Assembly (NCBI GenBank): GCA_963611685.1 | Contig: CAVDSU010000016.1 | Coordinates: 1-24,400, forward strand | Direction: 5' to 3' | DNA length: 24,400 nt | Origin: UBA1724 sp963611685 | Lineage (GTDB): Bacteria; Verrucomicrobiota; Lentisphaeria; Oligosphaerales; Oligosphaeraceae | In this document: positions 22,387 to 24,400 of the stretch, in pieces | Layout of the letters: every line of letters starts with the position of its first letter | How positions within the stretch are numbered: position 1 is the stretch's first letter | Translations under genes and position numbers: made by a program | Notes under the pieces: model-generated | What the model was told of the DNA's origin: nothing | The model's input: only the letters and a program-made list of their open reading frames with translations | Databases searched by the model: none

Positions 22387-23724
22387 TCAGGAGAGGCTGG
22401 CGGCGTTGGCGGCGGCGCTGCCGGCGGCGCGATACTTCGCCATCTCCATCTGCAACGCGGCGTATTTCTGGCTGAGCTCCGCCTTGGACTGCTGCATGGC
22501 CTCCAGCTCCCGGTGGGTGGCCTGGATGCGCTCTTCGGCAATCTTCCGGAAGTGCTCTTCCATGATATGCTCCTTCTCCTGGAGGAAGCGCTCCTTCTGC
22601 TCCAGGGAGGCCTGCGCGACCTGGAGGTCGCCCTCTTTCTTCAAGAGCTCCTGCTCTCGGCGGGAGAGCGCCTGCTTCTGCTCGGAGAGAGCCTTGTAGT
22701 CCTCCGCCAGCGCATTCCGCTTCTCCTGCACATCCGCCGTCAGCCCCTCCAGCATCTTGCTGCGGCCCTCGCCCAGCACCGACTGCCATTCCTGGAGGAA
22801 TTTGTCACACTGGAGATTCGCCTGCCGCTGCATCTCCACAATGGCCTTGGTCGCCTCTTCGCGGCTCTCCTGAATCTGCCCCAGCATCGCCTCGCGCTCT
22901 TTGGCAAAGCCGGCCTCCGCGATGGCCTCGCGATTCTGCACGGCCTCCAGGCGGGAAGCGAGGTCCTTCTCCTGCCGCTCCAGGGAAATGCGCTTCTGGG
23001 AGAGCTCCTCGGAGAGCTTCTTCAGCCCCTCCTCCTGCTGCGCAAGGCGGCTCTTGGCGGCATTGAATTCCTCCAGCATCCCGGAACGCTCTTCCGTCAG
23101 GCCCTGGCGCACCTCCGCCTCCCGGACCGACAGCGCCATCTCGCGCTTGTTCAGGCCGTCTTCGCGGGTGGCAATGGCCTCCTTCTCTTTCAGCAGGTCC
23201 GCCTGGAAGCCATCGAACTTTTCCTTGAGGGCGGCGCTCAGGCGCTGGAAATCCGCCAGGAGCTTCTGGTCCTGGACGGCGAAGTTCTGGTTGAACTCCT
23301 CCTGCATGGTCAGGATCCGCTGGCCCTTGGCGTCCAATTCGGACTTCAGGTTCCGCAGGGGCTGCATCTGCTCGTCCAGCGCGGCGGCGAAGGACGCCTT
23401 GGCGTCGCACTCCAGCTCCACCACGGATTGCTCCCGCTGGGAGAGCTCCTGCTCCCGGTCCAGGAAGCGCTGCGCGGCCTCCTGATAGACGGTGACGGCG
23501 CGCGAGAGGGACTCCTTTTGCTGCTCCAGGGTCTTGAGCTGCTCCTGGTACATGGCCTCCAGGTCGCTCTGGGTGATGATGGAGGCGCCCAGGTTCCCTA
23601 GATCCTGGAAACGCGCGGTCAGCTCATTCTGCTGGCTCTGCAGGAGCGCCTTGATCTCCGTATACTTCTGCTCGACCTGTAACTCCCGCTCCCGCAACTC
23701 CTTGTCACTGTTGAACCACCCCAT
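22387..23724 (-). CDS. Long coiled-coil protein of unknown function
   Basis: The ATG at 23724, with GGAGGAAGG about 8 nt upstream, gives 445 residues beginning MGWFNSDKEL. Almost the entire length (about residues 8-425) is rich in Glu, Gln, Lys, Arg, Leu and Ala and reads as heptad coiled coil without proline breaks. It has recurring pieces such as REQELSQREQS, LNKREMALSVREAEV, SRREQELLKKEGDL and QKERFLQEKEHIM. It ends in a small Ala-rich tail. There is no signal peptide, membrane helix or catalytic motif, so it is probably a cytoplasmic scaffold or filament-like protein. I do not recognise a named family. It is likely the first gene of a unit with DsbD; a functional link is not evident. Confidence 0.82.
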   Translation of the reverse strand: MGWFNSDKELRERELQVEQKYTEIKALLQSQQNELTARFQDLGNLGASIITQSDLEAMYQEQLKTLEQQKESLSRAVTVYQEAAQRFLDREQELSQREQSVVELECDAKASFAAALDEQMQPLRNLKSELDAKGQRILTMQEEFNQNFAVQDQKLLADFQRLSAALKEKFDGFQADLLKEKEAIATREDGLNKREMALSVREAEVRQGLTEERSGMLEEFNAAKSRLAQQEEGLKKLSEELSQKRISLERQEKDLASRLEAVQNREAIAEAGFAKEREAMLGQIQESREEATKAIVEMQRQANLQCDKFLQEWQSVLGEGRSKMLEGLTADVQEKRNALAEDYKALSEQKQALSRREQELLKKEGDLQVAQASLEQKERFLQEKEHIMEEHFRKIAEERIQATHRELEAMQQSKAELSQKYAALQMEMAKYRAAGSAAANAASLS

Positions 23725-23917
23725 GAAACGCCCTTCCTCCGTATCCAAAAAACGCCTGTCAAACGACGCAGAAAACACCACACTATGCCCCCCTCCGCGG
23801 GGGACGCCGAAATCGCGGGAATAATGTAAGCCGAGTTTCCCGCACGCCCACGCGCGCACGACTAGGATGCGCCTTTTTGCCTACGCCGCGATTTTCTCCC
23901 TTTTTTCTGCGCGAACC
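23725..23917. other. Intergenic region upstream of the coiled-coil gene
   Basis: No gene is seen. It must hold the coiled-coil promoter on the minus strand; TACATT (plus 23823-23828) is a possible -10 box but no -35 box is convincing. A stretch TAAGCCGAGTTTCCCG at 23826-23841 resembles TAAGCCCGCTTTCCG at 23945-23959 beside the tRNA promoter. Confidence 0.4.
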
Positions 23918-23945
23918 TTGCAAACCCCTCTCATAGGGCTATAGT
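23918..23945 (+). promoter_or_regulatory. Promoter of tRNA-Pro
   Basis: TTGCAA (23918-23923) and TATAGT (23940-23945) are 16 bp apart. The predicted start near 23952 lies in a GC-rich discriminator (AAGCCCGC), typical of stable-RNA promoters, and 40-45 nt upstream of the mature tRNA 5' end. Confidence 0.75.
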
Positions 23946-23994
23946 AAGCCCGCTTTCCGAAAGGAGGGCAAAAGCCTTCACCCCCAAAATCCGT

Positions 23995-24072
23995 CGGGAC
24001 GTAGCGCAGCCTGGTTAGCGCGTTTGTCTGGGGGACAAAAGGTCGAGAGTTCGAATCTCTCCGTCCCGACCA
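23995..24072 (+). tRNA. tRNA-Pro (anticodon GGG)
   Basis: A full cloverleaf is visible. The acceptor CGGGACG (23995-24001) pairs with CGTCCCG (24062-24068). The D arm is GCGC-AGCCTGGTTA-GCGC. The anticodon arm is TTTGT-CTGGGGG-ACAAA, placing GGG at positions 34-36. The T arm is GAGAG-TTCGAAT-CTCTC. Discriminator A and an encoded CCA (24070-24072) end the gene. The GCAGCCTGGTTAGCGC segment is typical of proline tRNAs. It would read CCC and CCU codons. Confidence 0.97.
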
Positions 24073-24081
24073 TCTCTTCCG

Positions 24082-24114
24082 AAAAAGCCCGCCATAAAAC
24101 GGCGGGCTTTTTTG
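24082..24114 (+). terminator. Intrinsic terminator of tRNA-Pro
   Basis: AAAAAGCCCGCC (24082-24093) pairs exactly with GGCGGGCTTTTT (24101-24112) around a 7-nt loop, and the T-run continues one further base. It begins 9 nt after the CCA end. Confidence 0.95.
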
Positions 24115-24147
24115 TTTTCTGCAAGGATGGCGTTCTGCCCAAAGCCG

Positions 24148-24400
24148 CTTCCGTGTCCCTCTGCGGTTCCACTCAACCACGGAATCCCCAGAAACGGCTG
24201 CCGCCGCCACGGAAATAGTCAGAAAGGTCTTCTGTGTGTTTCCGTGTCCCGCGAAGCGGCTTCCGTGTCCTTCAGTGGTTCTACTCAACCACGGAATCCC
24301 CAGAAACGGCTGCCGCCGCCACGGAAATAGTCAGAAGGGTCTTCCGTGTGTTTCCGTGTCCCGCGAAGCGGCTTCCGTGTGTTCAGTGGTTCTACTCAAC
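24148..24400. repeat. 112-bp tandem repeat, at least 2.3 copies, running off the window
   Basis: Copy 1 (24148-24259) and copy 2 (24260-24371) differ at only about six positions. Copy 3 (24372-24400) is cut by the window end and lacks one base. Each unit opens with CTTCCGTGT, contains ACTCAACCACGGAATCCCC and GCCACGGAAATAG, and closes with TTTCCGTGTCCCGCGAAGCGG. TTCCGTG and CACGGAA therefore occur repeatedly in both orientations, and the unit can fold on itself. No coding frame is credible. Confidence 0.93.

Noticed and set aside
22352..22789. N-terminal extension of the DsbD gene to 661 residues
   Set aside because: The extra residues are Gly/Arg/Ala-rich and antisense in frame to nothing known, they overlap the coiled-coil gene, and a signal peptide begins at the ATG at 22351.
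23881..24288. Possible minus-strand gene of 135 residues overlapping the tRNA
   Set aside because: Its RRDSNSRPFVPQTNALTRLRY segment is the well-known false protein made by translating the antisense strand of a tRNA gene. The rest lies in the 112-bp repeat.
24148..24400. CRISPR array
   Set aside because: The 112-bp units are contiguous and almost identical throughout, with no alternating unique spacers, and no cas gene is present.

Overview
The window looks like chromosomal DNA from a GC-rich, Gram-negative bacterium of the Verrucomicrobiota/Lentisphaerota type, probably gut-associated. This placement is an inference. It rests on a lone pseudopilin-like protein with an [20 protein letters not shown]-type start and a C-terminal FGDGHVEAI motif, a run of secreted GH123/DUF4091-type proteins, several genes without a visible Shine-Dalgarno sequence, and very GC-rich codon use. 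No rRNA or other phylogenetic marker is present to settle it.

Layout. (1) 1-1073: a perfect inverted repeat, a promoter, the pseudopilin-like gene and a textbook terminator. (2) 1074-1688: about 600 bp without a gene, dense in perfect short hairpins. (3) 1689-11739, minus strand: a secreted carbohydrate-degradation cluster. It holds three tandem paralogs of about 780-813 residues with a GH123-like (DUF4091) catalytic region, then a TIM-barrel glycosidase-like protein and a CE7-type acetyl esterase. Three near-identical promoter cores (ATATATTAG) and two related terminators divide it into three transcription units. (4) 11899-16840, minus strand: a hybrid sensor kinase, an XPB/Rad25-type helicase and a DUF790 nuclease (the archaeal Bax1 family), closely packed. 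(5) 16980-17522, minus strand: an exported short-repeat protein of the LA_2272 type. (6) 17827-20807, plus strand: yebC, then a three-gene unit of a sugar isomerase-like TIM barrel, an RluA-type pseudouridine synthase and an MTH1-like Nudix hydrolase. (7) 20804-23724, minus strand: a coiled-coil protein and a DsbD-type thiol:disulfide interchange protein. (8) 23918-24400: a tRNA-Pro(GGG) gene with promoter and terminator, then a 112-bp tandem repeat that runs off the end.

How the genes fit together. The esterase, the TIM-barrel protein and the three GH123-like proteins all carry signal peptides, so they probably deacetylate and cleave one glycan or related glycans outside the cytoplasm. XPB plus DUF790 should form a helicase-nuclease machine for DNA processing or repair. 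Its tight linkage behind a sensor kinase is the least expected arrangement here. DsbD carries all three expected cysteine pairs and would send reducing power to the periplasm. I found no CRISPR array, transposase, integrase or phage gene. The most notable items are the bacterial XPB-Bax1 pair with its kinase, the GH123-like triplication with duplicated promoter and terminator blocks, and the non-coding repeat regions.
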